DNA of 64,000 nt, from contig NC_081405.1 in NCBI RefSeq assembly GCF_030272615.1, positions 22,176,047 through 22,240,046 of the forward strand, in the 5' to 3' direction. Positions 11,296 to 22,309 of the stretch are shown piece after piece (position 1 is the first letter of the stretch; each line of letters starts with the position of its first letter). The DNA comes from Cryptomeria japonica (Eukaryota > Streptophyta > Pinopsida > Cupressales > Cupressaceae). The position numbers were made by a program, and so were the translations under genes. The notes under the pieces are model-generated. The model was not told the origin of the DNA. It ran no database searches and was given only the letters and a program-made list of their open reading frames with translations.

Positions 11296-11300
11296 GAGAG
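11296..11300. repeat. Target site duplication of Copia1, right copy (GAGAG)
   Basis: Matches 453-457. The sequence beyond it is the continuation of the Gypsy1 left LTR. Confidence 0.85.
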
Positions 11301-12060
11301 GAGATGTAAGAAGCATTAAATGCTTGAGAGGACCTCATGGTTACCCTAGGGGGTAAGGGTTAAGGTTAGGTTAGGGTTATCCATTGGATAAAGCTTTAAT
11401 CCAAGGGGTAAACTCTTGTGCAAAGGTTAAAGCAATAACTATGGTCAAAGTAATGAATGCTTGATGAGACCCCTGGGTTAGATGGAGGTTGAGTTAGTCA
11501 AAAAGTCTCTAACCATGCTACTAAGGGTTAGTTAACCATTACTGGTTTGAAGACTTTGGGGACAAATTTGTAAGAGTCCTTCCAAATTTGGGGGCATTTT
11601 GAAGACTTTACTCCAAATTTGAGAAGTGACCTCCTCAAATTTAGGGAAAGGGGATAATTGATGGGTTTGGGTTAATTGATTATGATTAGATAGATTCTAG
11701 AAGAATTTAGGAATAGAGTTTAGGATGTAAGTGGGAGATGTAGGGAAGTGCAAGTGGGTGAGGGAAAATAGAATTAATTAAAATAAATTGCTTTATTTCA
11801 ATTTGGTTGCAAGTTGGGGATTTTAAATAAATTAGATTTATTTAATTGGGGTAAACTATTTAATTAAATGTGAATTTAATTAAAAAGTAGAGAGAAGGGT
11901 TTTAACTAAATAAAATGATTTATTCAATTAGATGATGCAAAAAAGGATTTAGTGAATTTAACTAAATAAATTGAATAATTTATTTAATTAAATAGATGAA
12001 TGAGAATAAAATGAACATTAAATATTCATTTAGGAATATGGTCATTTTTATGCGTCTACA
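11301..12060 (-). repeat. Gypsy1 left (3') LTR, segment after Copia1
   Basis: Ends GCGTCTACA at 12060, so the element-strand LTR starts TGTAGACGC, with a polypurine tract next to it. A degenerate GGTTA-rich stretch at about 11345-11370 and AT-rich blocks are present. No gene is seen. Confidence 0.8.
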
Positions 12061-12075
12061 TTTTGCCCCTCTTTG
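12061..12075 (-). promoter_or_regulatory. Gypsy1 polypurine tract
   Basis: Minus strand CAAAGAGGGGCAAAA immediately upstream of the LTR start TGTAGACGC, the usual site for plus-strand priming in plant gypsy elements. It fixes the LTR boundary at 12060. Confidence 0.85.
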
Positions 12076-12417
12076 AAGCGACGTGTGTGCACATGTTGAT
12101 TCAAAGAAAATGATGTATCATTATGATTTGTTTATGATCAATTTTTATGTTGTTTTGAGATTTTTATGTCATGCCCCAGATTTGATAAAATGATGCCCCA
12201 GATTTGATAAAATGATGTTGATAATGCCCCCTCGGGAGATGAATCAAAATTTTTGAAAAATTGATTTGATTTGGATAATTTTGATAACATTGTAAATTTT
12301 GGTCTATGTTGAATGCGAAAATTGATTCATCTCCCGATAATGATGTTGGGTAGATTGGTATGAGACACCACGAGTGATTTTTGCGTTCCTCCATGTAACC
12401 CTAATGTTGATTTACCC
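12076..12417 (+). promoter_or_regulatory. Upstream region of the antisense PMD gene
   Basis: Non-coding interval between the Gypsy1 polypurine tract and the TATA box of the antisense gene. It contains two adjacent copies of a GCCCCAGATTTGATAAAATG unit at 12174-12213. Presumed promoter from position only. Confidence 0.4.
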
Positions 12418-12425
12418 TATATAAA
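12418..12425 (+). promoter_or_regulatory. TATA box of the antisense PMD gene
   Basis: TATATAAA in the context CCCTATATAAAGGG, 75 bases before the exon 1 ATG at 12500. This spacing suits a transcription start near 12450 and a short 5' UTR. It indicates that the antisense gene had its own promoter. Confidence 0.7.
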
Positions 12426-12499
12426 GGGAAAAAGTGATTTCTTTTGTCTCATTTGTGCTTGTTGACATTGGAGAAAGTGACACTTGGAGAGAAGTCAAC

Positions 12500-12574
12500 A
12501 TGTCGATTTCATATTCTTCTCATCAATTCAAGCGCATTAGGAGGTATCGAAGACCTGCCGTGTATGGACCACCG
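12500..12574 (+). pseudogene. Antisense PMD gene, exon 1
   Basis: ATG at 12500 opens 25 codons (MSISYSSHQFKRIRRYRRPA then VYGPP), basic in composition, ending exactly at a consensus plant 5' splice site, CCG|GTAAGT, at 12574/12575. The intron phase is 0 and matches exon 2, whose frame begins GAGCATCTTGGA at 13655. Joining at this point gives a YGPP-EHLG junction, as expected for the N-terminal lead-in of retroelement PMD proteins as I know them. Confidence 0.75.
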
Positions 12575-12661
12575 GTAAGTCAACCTTTTTGACCCCTGTT
12601 TGATATTTGATTTTGTCATTTTTGGTCATTTTTTGAAATTTTTATGCAAATTTTTACGTTT

Positions 12662-13125
12662 TAGCATGTCGAGTCAAAAGGGTAGCACATACGAAAAAAC
12701 AATTTAGCACGTAGGTTTTAACAATAGAGGGTAGCGTTTGAAAATTTTAGGCTAGCACATCGTTAGGTTAGCATAGTGCATAGGATGAGGTTAGTGCACC
12801 GGGGGTATAGGGTAGCACGTCGGGTAAAACGAGTAGCGCATAAAAAATATCTAGCGCATAGGGCTTCTAGGGGGTCACATGGGTAGGTCTAGATAGCATG
12901 TAGGTGTGACCTAGTGCATAGGGTTAAGTGCATAGCGTGCAAAGAAGATAGAATAGTGTATGGGGTAGTTTAGCACGTTGAGTAGGTTAGGTAGCGCATT
13001 GGAAGAAAAGGGTAGCGCATAGGTTTCTGCTAGCGCATAGGGTTTATTGGGTAGCGCACTGAGAAAATAGGTTAGCGCATGAGAAATCAGCTTAGCGCTT
13101 AGACAAGATATTTTAGTGCATATAG
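12662..13125 (+). repeat. Degenerate TAGCGCAT array in the PMD intron
   Basis: About 23 copies of an octamer related to TAGCGCAT, often extended to TAGCGCATAGGG, spaced roughly 12-35 bases apart on the plus strand. Most variants are TAGTGCAT, TAGCACAT or TAGCACGT, the products expected when the central CpG deaminates. Unit spacing is irregular and the intervening sequence is not conserved, so this is a dispersed-word array rather than a simple tandem repeat. The same word fills the Gypsy1 leader and LTR on the opposite strand. Confidence 0.85.
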
Positions 13126-13384
13126 GAAAAATTTTGGTATAGTGGGATCTGGGAATGAAGAAAATGGGTAGGGTGATGCCAGTTCTGCCAAGATAAGTGC
13201 ATTTTGATAGTCTTTGTGTTTGTTGCTATTGGTGTGATATGTATGTCCAATATGAGTTCTGATATAACTTGATTTGATTTGCGATGTTTCAAGTTGATAT
13301 AGATTTGATGTGATTTTGATATGATGTGGAACTTGATTTAAATTATTCAAAGTTTTCAAGTTTTTCATATGAATGTGTTTGATA

Positions 13385-13520
13385 TGAATTGTGGAGCTTG
13401 AGTTGTGTTACAAGCTGATATGGATGTGAAACTTGAGTTGTGTTACAAGTTAATATGAAACTTGAGTTGTGTTACAAGTTGATATGAATGTGAAACTTGA
13501 GTTGTGTTACAAGTTGATAT
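13385..13520 (+). repeat. 35-bp-type tandem repeat in the PMD intron
   Basis: Four copies built on CTTGAGTTGTGTTACAAG followed by TTGATATGAATGTGAAA, one copy shortened. Non-coding. It accounts for open frames on the minus strand here. Confidence 0.8.
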
Positions 13521-13654
13521 GTTTTGATGGATTTATATGATGTGGAACTTGATTTAAATTTGTTCAAGGTTTTCAAGTTTTTGAGATGAATTTGATTTTG
13601 ATATCCATGTGTTGATTGGGGAACTGATATTGGACTTGCATTGATTTGTGATAG

Positions 13655-15652
13655 GAGCATCTTGGAGTAGTGTAGCCATGTGAGCGATTTCCAAGACCGT
13701 GGTCCTTGATACCACGATTGACACGGGCTGACAGAGACATTATTGAGAGGTGTAGTTTGATCTCTTTGTTAGCTATGCCTCAGTTTATCGGAAACCAAGG
13801 TTTATTGACAGCATTGGCTGAGAGGTAGCATAGTGATACAAACACCTTTCACTTGGCGACAAGTGAGATTATAGTGACCCCAAAGGATTGCTACCAGATT
13901 CTATGGATTCCTGTAGTAGGTGCATCGCTACCCTACGAGCAGACAAAGGAGGGTGAGACTGAGGCACTTCGCCGAATTTTTCAGGATGACACTATTTGTG
14001 GGTATGAGATCCCCTGGCAGGAGGTTTTGGATTTGGATTACATGCCTCTTCCATCAGTTCTGGCAGGCCTTATATGTGGTTTCTTATGTCCTAACCGTAG
14101 GTCGAAGGGATTGTTAGTGGGATGGGGATTGGTGCTAGAGGATATGGTGACGCAACGTCATCAATTTGCATGGGGGTCGGCTATGCTGGCCCACTTATAC
14201 AAGGATTTGCATGAGGTAGTGTATTTGAGTTATGAGAGTCTATCAGTTGGAGTGACACTACTATAGGTATGGGCGTGGGAGCATATCCCCATAGCTAGGC
14301 CATTGGTAGATAGAGATAGGCCTATTGGATGCATGTATGCATATGGGTACAGAGGGATAGTTGTCCAGCGTAAGCTAGGCAAACTAGAGCATTGGAGGAG
14401 AGTGTTGGATGACATTGATATGGTCATCTGGTGACCATATATAGGTTGCGAGGTATGAGCTGAGGATGGGATGGAGATGCCCTATGTCTGTATGACTAGA
14501 TATTTGATAGGGTGGGTGCCCTTTTTGATTGAGAGGTTTCTACATAGCCGGGTGCTACGGCAGTATGGTCGACAACAGGGGATTCCATAAGGAGCATGTT
14601 TTTATGCTCGACGGAGGCATGATATTCTGGATTGGGGACTGACAATTGATAGCAGGGCTATAGTGGAGGATTTCTTTCATGCAATTGACCAGATTTGGGA
14701 TTATGCCTCTGAGATCATGGATGCAGGGATGACTGACAAGTTTGCAGCACTCTTCACAACATGGGCAGTGGCTAGGATATCTGATCCAGCTGAGATGATT
14801 CCATCTTTTGATGATGATGAGGAGGTAGATGAGGGGGGTGGTGATGGAGGAGGAGGGGATGGAGGAGATGGTAGAGGAGGTGGCCGAGGGCGGCAAGGGG
14901 AGAAGAGGAGATTGGATCGAGGGAGACTTGATCAGGGGAGGAGAGGAGAGAGAGGTGTAGATGGTGGTGCTAGAGAGATACAGGGTGAGAGAGTAGGGAA
15001 ACGGGTGGCGATGGATAGGGGGAGAGGAGGTTTGGCTATCAGAGCTGGAGAGGAGGAGTGGGTTGGTGAGGTGTTAGTGATGGTGGGAGGGTATGATGAT
15101 TTTAGATGACCAACCCAGAGGAGGAGGTAAGATGTTTTACCTCCACCAGTACGAAGAATAGTTAGAGGGATAGGGGGTACCCCTTCACAGGTACCCTTGC
15201 AGATGTAGATTCTGACGCATGCGGAGGATGCACAGATTAGATCACTGTAGTTGTCAGTGCAACATTTGCAGACACAGATGTTGGCATATCAGCGTTAGAT
15301 GACACAGTTGACCATAGAGTGGGATACTGCTTTGGAGTGGTTGGGTCGAGCCGAGGCTTGAGCAGAGGCTTTGGAGAGAGCGGCAGCAAGTGTCCTGATG
15401 AGAGACACCTTGAGAGAGCTGGCTTTGAGAGCCAAGGAGGTGGAGTATTACAGGAGACATTATGAGGATGTGGTGCCTAGGGAGCACCGAGTGTAGACAT
15501 TTACACAGTTGAGATCTAGTCGATCTCGAGAGACTAGGTCGAGGACAGAGAGTAGAGGCATGATCGGGCGTCCTAGACAGGACCCACCTAGAGATCCAGG
15601 TGCTGGGACATCTTCAGCGAGACCATCTCCCTCAAGATATAGTCATATGTGA
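13655..15652 (+). pseudogene. Antisense plant mobile domain (PMD) protein, exon 2
   Basis: Reads in one frame for 666 codons to TGA at 15650-15652. Conserved PMD landmarks in order: RADRDIIERCSLISLL, FIGNQGLLTALAER followed by a stop where Trp is expected and then HSDTNTFHL, EIIVTPKDCYQILWIPVVG, LAGLICGFLCP, MLAHLYKDLHEV, WAWEHIP, YGYRGIVVQRKLGKLEHWRR and PYVCMTRYLIG. The C terminus has an Asp/Gly- and Arg/Gly-rich stretch (about codons 385-450) and a coiled-coil-like end. Thirteen premature stops (13673, 13826, 14264, 14432, 14456, 14588, 15107, 15128, 15206, 15248, 15296, 15359, 15494) but no frameshift. PMD proteins are found both in retroelements and in host genes for silencing and development; the role inside the element is unknown. 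Confidence 0.92.
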
Positions 15653-15890
15653 GAGACGTTGTCTCCATCATATTTTGATCATTGTATTGTACTTGGCACA
15701 AACATGACATCTTTTGTACATTGATCATTTTTTTGATATATATATATATGACACCATTTTCTTTGATCTTCATGTGATGTGTTATGGATGATGTGTGCTA
15801 TATGCTTTTGTTTATTCTATGATGATGCAATGCTTAGATAGATGTATGTGATGTGATATTTGATAAATATGATGTGATAATGAATGATGT
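15653..15890. other. Spacer after the PMD gene with an AT microsatellite
   Basis: Includes a short (AT)n run at about 15737-15748. No coding potential is recognised. Confidence 0.6.
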
Positions 15891-16100
15891 TGTGAGATGT
15901 ATCTTGAAAATGAGATGTATGATATGATATGCTGTGAGATGTATCTTGAAAATGAGATGTATGATATGATATGTTGTGAGATGTATCTTGAAAAAGAGAT
16001 GTATGATATGATATGCTATGAGATGTATCTTGAAAATGAGATGTATGATATGATATGTTGTGAGATGTATTTTGAAAATGAGATGTATGATATGACATGC
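15891..16100. repeat. 42-bp tandem repeat, five copies
   Basis: Copies start at 15891, 15933, 15975, 16017 and 16059. The unit begins TGTGAGATGTATCTTGAAAA and has few substitutions. Because 42 is divisible by three, the repeat stays open in several frames on both strands; those open frames are not genes. Confidence 0.95.
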
Positions 16101-17102
16101 AACTAATTGTAAAATGATATGCAACTAATTGTTTTTTAGCATCCTCATTCTGTATTTGTCATCCCTGTATAGCCACATGTTGTTTTCTTTCTTTGTATGT
16201 ATCATCATTGAGCATTGATTTGTTGTGGGATATGTTGAAAATTAATACAAGCGTAATGGTATAATTGAACCATAATGACCTGAGAAAAAATTACATGATT
16301 TTTTATTTTGCAAGATAGCACAAGCGTCAAGGTATAATTGAACCAGGACGACCTAAGTGCGGATGCGTATAAATAGACAAGATTAAATCATTTGTATGTG
16401 TAAAGTGGAATCATGTCTTCAGTGATATGTTGTGAATCATGTCTCGAGACAAGTATTTACACAGTACAGATGATTGCCTCATAGACAAAAAACTAAGAAA
16501 ATTATTGGAGTCCCTATGACATTCTCTAGCTTTGAAGCATTTAGAGGATCCACCAATTCAAAAAGTTAAAGTGCAAAAATAGTCAAAACTTTATGCAAGA
16601 TACAACATTTGATATTTCAGAAAATCATCCATCATATTTTGTGAATCTTATTGAGTGATCAATGTTTTGCTTTGCGATTGGACGAGTGTTGTTTTGTTGG
16701 ATATGAAGTTCTGAGTTTGTGATAAGTTTTGATGTTTTGAACGTGTTGCAAGTTTTGATTACTGCCCCTCGTCAAGTGTACTTCTTAATATGGATATGTA
16801 CAGTGATTACCAAACCATGCTGAGATGCGGTGAAAGGATATGCAAATAAACCAGGATAGTGACTACGCTAAGTATGGCCTTGACGGATATTGTGCTAAAA
16901 ATATCAGGCGATGGTCGATAGTGCTTTACTATGGAGATAATGGTATGGATATAGATAAAGGAGTTTCCCTCTCACAATAGCGCCTATTGCCAGGTTTTTA
17001 GCAATTGCTTTTATTGTACCTTTTTGTTTACCTTTTTCTTGATTTTTTTGATTTTTTTGATTTTTTTAAAATTTTTTTTTACTTTTCCATGCATTAGATT
17101 AC
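16101..17102. other. Gypsy1 spacer between PMD gene and integrase
   Basis: AT-rich, with a T-rich run of TTTTTTGA-type units at about 17038-17090. Nothing coding is recognised on either strand. Confidence 0.6.
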
Positions 17103-18358
17103 TCAAGTGTAGTATTTCTTCAGATGAATGTTGTTAGTTGGTTCATCGAGCATATCTCCTTCTGAAGTTGTTAACTGATAGGCACCTGATCCATAGGCTG
17201 ATATGATGACATAGGGATCTAACCAATTAGGTTCAAATTTCCCTTTCTTTTCCCGATCCTGTTGATTCCTAGGATTTTCTTTGAGTACTAGGTCACCAAT
17301 TTTAAAAATTTTGGGAATGACCTTGTGGTTGTAGCTCCTATACATGCGTTGCTGATATGCTTTGAGATGAGTGTAGGCACATTAACGTCTTTCATCTAGA
17401 AGCTCAAGCTCTTGTAGTTGGTTAACTTGATACTCTTCATCTGGGATTAAGCCTTTCAAAGAGACTCTGATAGATGGAATTTCTACCTCCAAGGGTAAAA
17501 TTGCTTTCGATCCATATACCAATGAATAGGGTGTAGCTCCTGTAGGTGTGTGGATGTTGGTTCTATATGCCAAAAGTGTTGTATTGAGTTGTATATGCCA
17601 ATCTTTGCCTGCATCATTCACTTTTTTCTTTAGGCTTTTCAATATTGTTTTGTTGGATGCTTCCGCTTGACCATTCCCCTGTGGGTAGTAAGGTGTAGAA
17701 AAACAATGTTGGATTTTGAGTTTTTCACATAGTTCTCATACATCTTGGTTCTTAAAAGGCCATCCATTATCTATGATGATGGAACTCAGAATACCATATC
17801 TGCAGATCAGATAATTAAGGATAAAAGAGGCAATTTGTTTCCCAGTCACTGTGGTCATGGGGACTACTTCTATCCATTTTGTAAAGTATTCTATTGTAGT
17901 TATAATGAACTTGTGTCCATTTGAAGATGAAGGATGAATTTGCCGACCAAGTCTGGTCCCCACTAACAGAAGGGCCAGGAAGTTGTGAATGGCTGCAGTT
18001 CCTATGCGAGTGCATGTATAAGATTGCCATGGATTTGGCATTTAGGACACTTTTTTGCAAAGTGATAAGAGTCTTTTTCCATTGTTCACCAATAATATCC
18101 CATTCTTAGAAGATTTTTAGCAAGAGTAGTACCACTTGAATGTGTGCCATAGATACCTTTGTGAAGCTCATGTAAAGCGGAGTCAAATTCATTACAATCA
18201 AGACAACGAAGAAGAGTACCATCTAGACCTCGACGGTACAAAGTATCAGCAGTAAGAGTATAAAAGGCAACTTGCCGGATAGAGTCAGAACTGGTCAAGG
18301 CATAGATAACATGGGATTCTAAATGGTCATAGGCAGGGGAGAACAGTTGCTCTACCAA
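17103..18358 (-). pseudogene. Gypsy1 integrase
   Basis: Read on the minus strand in three broken segments. First, the H2C2 zinc-binding part with LHELHKGIYGTHSSG and NLLRMGYYW (18086-18358). Second, the catalytic core, with ATEYFTKWIEVVP-like sequence (here TIEYFTKWIEVVP) and IIIDNGWPF carrying the second Asp (17736-18041), then WHIQLNTTLLAYRT and TPYSLVYGSKAILPLEVEIP (17382-17642). Third, the C-terminal GPY/F-like module with FEPNWLDPYVI (17103-17345). Frameshifts separate the H2C2 part from the core. Integrates cDNA. The last domain of pol, followed by the antisense gene. Confidence 0.92.
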
Positions 18359-18495
18359 AACTCATAATGATTCTGTTGCTGTGGAATTTGCAGTAGTGAA
18401 GCAATAGTAGCCATGGCATCAGCTGCTCTATTATCCAACCTTGGTATTTGCTCGAAGGTGATGTGTACAAAATATTGCTTGAAATCATCCACCAT

Positions 18496-18857
18496 TCACT
18501 TGTAGGGTAGCAGTTTGTCATCTTTTGTCTGATAGTCATTGTTGATTTGATTGATGACTAGTTGTATATCTCTGTAGACTTTTAATTCAGTGATCTGCCA
18601 TTCTACGACCATTTTGATGCCTATAACCAATACCTCATATTCAACAATGTTGTTGGTGCATGGAAATATAAGCCTATATGATCTTGGTATAGTGTGTCCT
18701 TCAGGAGTGATAAACATAATGCCAATACCTGAGCCATGTTGTGTGTAGGATCCATCAAAATATAAGGTCCATTGTTTGTTAGAAACAGCCAGTACATCCG
18801 TGTCCAAAAATTCGATCTGCTAGTTGATCTACAATCGCTTGTCCTTTGATAGCTCAT
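18496..18857 (-). pseudogene. Gypsy1 archaeal-type RNase H (aRNH)
   Basis: A second RNase H domain between the normal RNase H and integrase: WTLYFDGSYTQHGSGIGIM (first Asp), LIFPCTNNIVEYEVLVIGI (Glu in an NNIVEYE block, usual NNxAEYEA) and LKVYRDIQLVINQI (Asp in the VYRD block, usual GDSQLV). A duplicated RNase H of this type marks the Tat lineage. Two overlapping frames show a frameshift near 18800. Confidence 0.88.
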
Positions 18858-20278
18858 CGTTCTATGTAGTGGATGTCGAATTCACTGAGGATCATGACCT
18901 ACTTAGCCAATCTGCCTATAAGATCTGGCTTGCTAAGTAGATATTTGAGAGGATCAATTTTTGCAACTAGCTTAATTGTGTGAGCTAGCATGTAGTGTCA
19001 GAATTTTTGAGAGGCAAATACTACTGTTAGACAAGCCTTCTCAATGAATGTATAGTTTAATTCATATCCATTCAATGTCCTGCTGATATAGTATATAGCT
19101 CATTCCTTGCCTTGTTGATCTTCTTGTTCTAGCAATGCCCCTAGTGAGATGTCTGTTGTTGAAATGTAGAGAATGAGTGGCTTCCCTGCTATTGGTGGTA
19201 CTAGAACTAGTGGGTTCATTAGATACTATTTGATTTGATAGAAAGATTCTGCACATTTAGCTTCCCATTTGAATGGTACATTTTTATGTAGCAAATGATT
19301 GAATGGGAGACTTTTATCTACTAGTTGAGCGATGAATTGCCTGATTGATTGGAGTAGTCCCTGTAGAGATCTGAGCTGGCTGATTTTCTTTGGTGGTGGC
19401 ATCTCCATAATGGCTTGTACCTTTGCTGGATCCACTTCAATACCTTTTGCTACAACTATGTAGCCTAGTAATTTTTCCGATGTAACCCCGAAGACAAACT
19501 TCTTAGGATTGAGTCTGACTTAGAATTTCTCCAGTCGATCAAAAATCTTTTCTAAAATGCTTAGATTTTCTTCTCTGGTGAAGGATTTAGCTAGTAAATC
19601 ATCTACATAGTCTTCCATGAAGGTATGCATCATGTCATGAAAGATTGTTGTCATTGCTCGTTGATAAGTTGCTCCTACATTCTTTAAGACAAAAGGCATG
19701 ACATTCTAATAGTACATTCCCGAAGGACAAGTAAATGTTGTTCTATCTTGATCTTTTGGGGCTATCTTGATTTGATTATAGCCTAAAAAACCACCCATTA
19801 GTGATAGCATTGCTTGGCCTATTGTGAGGTCTACAATTATGTCAATACTAGGTAAAGGAAAGTCATCCTTTGGACAGGCTTTGTTGACATCTTTGAAATC
19901 AGTGCAGATTCTGATATTACCATCTGGTTTTGATATTGGTATAATGTTGGAAATCCATTCAGCATAGTCAATGGGTTGAATAAATCCGACGTCTAATAGT
20001 TTCTTCAATTCAGCTTTAACCATGAGTGCCACATGTGGATTCATCTTTCCCAATTTTTACTTGACTAGCTTAGCTCCTAGAGTAATGGACAAGTGGTGCA
20101 TGATTAATTGTGGATTGATCTCGGGCATATCTGCATATGACCAAGCAAAGTTGATTTTCTTTTCTTTAAAAAATTTGATAAATTTTGATCTTTCTGCTTC
20201 CATCAGAGATTTTGCAAGGTGTATAGTTTTGGCTGCCTCTGTAGTACCAATGTTGATTGATTGAGTGGGCTCAATCAA
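18858..20278 (-). pseudogene. Gypsy1 reverse transcriptase and RNase H
   Basis: In minus order: RT fingers and palm with AELKKLLDVGFIQPIDYAEW, PISKPDGNIRICTDFKDVNK and ACPKDDFPLPSID (19706-20053); the catalytic YVDD at 19598-19609 within HTFMEDYVDDLLAKSF; the thumb/connection with QAIMEMPPPKKISQLRSLQG (19226-19435); then gypsy RNase H fragments down to about 18858. Segments share the same frame from 20278 to 19226, interrupted by stops rather than frameshifts. Converts element RNA into cDNA. Confidence 0.93.
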
Positions 20279-20287
20279 TATGGGTTA

Positions 20288-20749
20288 TCACTCATGATAA
20301 TGTTTAGGAAGAGTGTCAAGTCTCCCATCCTTAGGTGCCTTAAAAAGGTTTTCACCCTTAGATGCATCCTTTATTTTTACTTTTGTGTGATCTATTGCTG
20401 CCATTGACTGGTTTTCAATAGTAGATCTTTTATTTGGTTCATTTTTGCGACTGAGAGACTTGGCACTCCCCTGATTGCAAACATCGTTACTTTGTTCACT
20501 AGTAGAGTTTGTTTTCAGGTTAACGGTACATAAGTAATGGATAATGGATTCATCATTTGGGAAAATGGGTATATCATGAGTTTTAGGTTCATTCCAGTCT
20601 ATGAGGTCAGGAAAGACAAGTGGTAAGGAATCATTTGGTGGATCAAGTTCTGTTGTTGTAAGTGTCAAGATGGAAGTATCTTTGTGATTAGCTGGGGTGT
20701 TAAAGAAGTTAAGGATTTCATCGAGGTCTACGATGGCATCATCTTCCAT
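20288..20749 (-). pseudogene. Gypsy1 acidic linker between G-patch and RT
   Basis: Asp/Ser/Thr-rich, with EDDAIVDLDEILNFFNTPAN and the WNEPKTHDIPIFPND block. It is in the same frame as the G-patch segment upstream and the RT downstream. Similar low-complexity linkers precede RT in Tat elements. No catalytic motif is seen. Confidence 0.7.
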
Positions 20750-20770
20750 ATAGACTTGTGCATAATGATG

Positions 20771-21757
20771 CTACTCATTTTCCTTGGCATCATAGATATT
20801 TTGTGGACCAAATTCAAGTGGTCTAGATTCTGTGTCGCGTTCTTCTTGAGAGATGGGTGTATTACTATCATTTGCACAAATATCTTCAGTAGTATTAGAA
20901 TAATTGCCCCATTCATATTCATTGGAATCAGTCTCAGATGTATTATCCCAGATTCTAGCAGTGTTGTGAACTGGTATGTTGAAGGGTGAAAACAGGTCTT
21001 TGATAATTGAGACAAGTTTGATAGTTTTCTCTGATTCTATGTCAGATCCTGCTTCCACTCTTTGTATTTGTTCATATACTGTCTCTCCTTGGGGAGGAAT
21101 GATGTAATCCGAAGGGAAGTCTTCTTTGTTGGATGTTGGTTCTTGAATATGATGTGCTTCTACAGTAGATGCTTCCTTCTTTTGGTTGATAGGCTGCTTT
21201 TGACTTTGTTCTCGTTCTTGATGTTCATGTTCTTTACGTATTGTCTTTGCTAACTCAAATAGTGCCTCCTGCCAGGAGTCTTCCTTGTACTTATTCTTTG
21301 CTTTGCACTGAGGTTTTTGATATTTGTGTGGTACCTTCTTTGGTAGTAGAGTGAGTTCAAAGCCCAATCCCTTTTTGTCTTTACTGAATTGTGAAGGAGG
21401 ATCCAATGGTTCTGTGATGCCTTCCTGACGCTTACCAATAGGTCCTTTGCCATTGTATCGCATTTGTTGCATGATTAAGTAGCCTTTTCCATATAGGTGT
21501 GTGGGTATAGCTACTTCCACAGTAGCTGCTTGGTCTTCTTCCTCATCTTTGTATAGCCAACTAAGGATATCATTTTCCTCGGATTCATGTGCTAGAGTGC
21601 TGAGTTGAATGAATGTGCCATCAAACTTGGTGATGGGCTGAGTTGTTTGATGTGTTGATGTGGTAGGTAATCCATGAGATCTAGGTGATGTTGGTAAGTT
21701 GGCCAAACACATGGGTTCCAAAGAGTATTCTCCCATGCCTTGCTCTTTGATCTTCAT
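20771..21757 (-). pseudogene. Gypsy1 pol segment with G-patch domain
   Basis: Contains a G-patch motif, MRYNGKGPIGKRQEGITEPL continuing to KKGLGFEL, at about residues 100-150, followed by a Lys/Gln/Glu-rich region. G-patch domains are short glycine-rich RNA-binding or helicase-activating modules. One lying between protease and RT is known from some plant gypsy elements. It continues in frame with the RT downstream. Confidence 0.8.
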
Positions 21758-22293
21758 TTTCTGCTTGAAATCTCTAGGTAATGATTTAGACTTTTCTTGT
21801 TGAAGATCTTATGCTGATGAATTTTGTTTTTCTCTATTATGTGGAACCAGGCTATCTTGGGCTTCCCCCATTGCATTACAACATGAAATGGATTATGATC
21901 AGTTGATATAGAAACCTCCTGGCCATTATAGGGAAATTTGACACACTTGTGATATGTAGAAGGCATTGCTTGCATTTCATGTATCTAGGGTCGACCTAAT
22001 AAGATATTGTATGTGAGATCTATGTCTAAGACCTAGCACATAGTATCCTTTTGTATCGGTCCTACCTGAATAGGCAACATCATGGCTCCTTTAGATGATC
22101 TTTCCTCATCATCATATGCCTTTATAGTCATTTTCTTGCATGGATCAATAGACTCTTCAGAAAAGCCTAATGCATGGATAAGTTTTAAGGTACAAATATT
22201 AAGTCTAGCTCCTCCATCTATTAATACTTGTTTAACTTGGTATTTACAGACTATGACTTGAATATGGAGAGGAGTATTATGTGGATGGATCAA
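21758..22293 (-). pseudogene. Gypsy1 aspartic protease
   Basis: Retropepsin-like: HIQVIVCKYQVKQVLIDGGA with active-site IDGGA (usual D-T/S-G-A/S), then the ALGFSEESIDPCKK helix and the C-terminal block with RPWIH-like and MQAMPSTYHKCVKFP residues (21754-21975). It lies in a frame different from both gag and the G-patch segment, so frameshifts flank it near 22300 and 21800. Processes gag-pol. Confidence 0.85.
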
Positions 22294-22309
22294 TGAGATA
22301 TTATAATGC

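Larger units (their letters stand above)
12575..13654 (+). other. Phase-0 intron of the antisense PMD gene
   Basis: Begins GTAAGT and ends TTGTGATAG, with AG at 13653-13654. About 1.08 kb, AT-rich. The first half is filled by the TAGCGCAT-type array and the second half contains a 35-bp-type tandem repeat. The intron call rests on splice consensus and reading-frame continuity, not on transcripts. Confidence 0.7.

Noticed and set aside
11340-11375. Telomere-like GGTTAGG stretch
   Set aside because: Degenerate, only a few units, inside the Gypsy1 LTR; not the regular plant TTTAGGG array.
12662-13125. CRISPR-like spaced short repeats
   Set aside because: Units are degenerate, irregularly spaced and inside a plant retroelement intron; no cas genes and no spacer-like regularity.
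15817-16124. Overlapping open frames of 69-96 codons on both strands
   Set aside because: They are produced by the 42-bp tandem repeat, whose length is a multiple of three.
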